From: Anaerolineae bacterium
Lineage (GTDB): Bacteria > Chloroflexota > Anaerolineae > Anaerolineales > UBA4823
Direction: 5' to 3'
Assembly: GCA_003327455.1 (NCBI GenBank)
Contig: QOQU01000004.1
Location: 1 to 64,000 of the forward strand
DNA length: 64,000 nt
A program made the translations under genes and the position numbers. Below, piece after piece: positions 63,971 to 64,000 of the stretch (position 1 is the stretch's first letter; each line of letters opens with the position of its first letter). The notes beneath the pieces are model-generated. The model searched no databases. It was not told the origin of the DNA and was given only the letters and a program-made list of their open reading frames with translations.

Positions 63971-64000
63971 ATGATGGGTTTTGGATTCCTCTTTATGCTG
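63971..64000 (+). CDS. unidentified gene, start only
   Basis: The first ten codons (MMGFGFLFML) of a gene running off the right edge, with a strong AAAGGAGAG ribosome site. The hydrophobic start looks like a small membrane protein. Between 63709 and 63957 I see only a palindromic GCC-rich fragment and a TATACT box near 63930. Confidence 0.5.
   Translation, partial: MMGFGFLFML

Overview
The window looks like chromosomal DNA of a Chloroflexota bacterium, most likely an Anaerolineae-type lineage. The basis is moderate GC, frequent TTG/GTG starts and ATGA start/stop overlaps, several HD-GYP sensor proteins, a DUF438/DUF1858 pair, a secreted protein ending in a YLPLILR-type tail, and intergenic DNA full of GC-rich palindromic repeats. 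This assignment is inference from gene content; no rRNA or other phylogenetic marker is present.

Layout. 1-10.3 kb: edge of a transposase, an SBP/PAS/GAF/HD-GYP sensor, a PAP2 phosphatase, TlyA, a DUF1361 protein, oligoendopeptidase F, a YceI lipoprotein and an LTA-synthase-like sulfatase. 10.4-14.5 kb: a VapBC toxin-antitoxin pair with a clear operator, a DUF438/hemerythrin-PAS plus DUF1858 operon behind a perfect CRP/FNR-type palindrome, and an FTR1 iron permease. 14.5-25.4 kb: a minus-strand respiratory island with a Tat-exported molybdopterin catalytic subunit, a four-cluster Fe-S subunit, a TorD-like chaperone, an ethylbenzene-dehydrogenase-type heme b subunit, a membrane protein and two small proteins, next to a NarX/NarL-type two-component pair. 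Gene content and subunit sizes resemble the nitrite oxidoreductase / periplasmic-facing nitrate reductase group. 25.5-27.6 kb: a frameshifted secreted beta-helix protein and a small secreted protein. 27.9-34.2 kb: a TetR-led operon (D-amino-acid PLP enzyme, group II PLP decarboxylase, GPH-type symporter, M20 peptidase) closed by a strong terminator.

34.4-41.1 kb: the most unusual region. A Crp/Fnr regulator is followed by BON, unknown membrane proteins, a 12-helix His-rich protein made of three repeated four-helix modules, an FGE/SUMF1-like lipoprotein, a heme O synthase-like prenyltransferase, and two paralogous six-helix proteins. I interpret it as a candidate divergent heme-copper-type respiratory complex with its assembly genes. 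41.6-51.6 kb: two more multi-domain HD-GYP sensors and a chemoreceptor split by a CG-dinucleotide tract, separated by arrays of roughly 41-bp palindromic repeats. 51.6-64 kb: mostly housekeeping (DUF364, Clp1-like kinase, class I fumarase, GuaA, Xpt, lysine 2,3-aminomutase), an unusual CPBP protease/F420-type reductase fusion, a DUF2085 protein, a second NarL-type two-component system and the start of one more gene.

Taken together, the window mixes anaerobic or microaerobic respiration (Mo enzyme, heme O synthesis, Crp/Fnr control, hemerythrin/DUF438) with dense c-di-GMP and two-component signalling. Substrates of the Mo enzyme and of the 34-41 kb system cannot be read from sequence alone.
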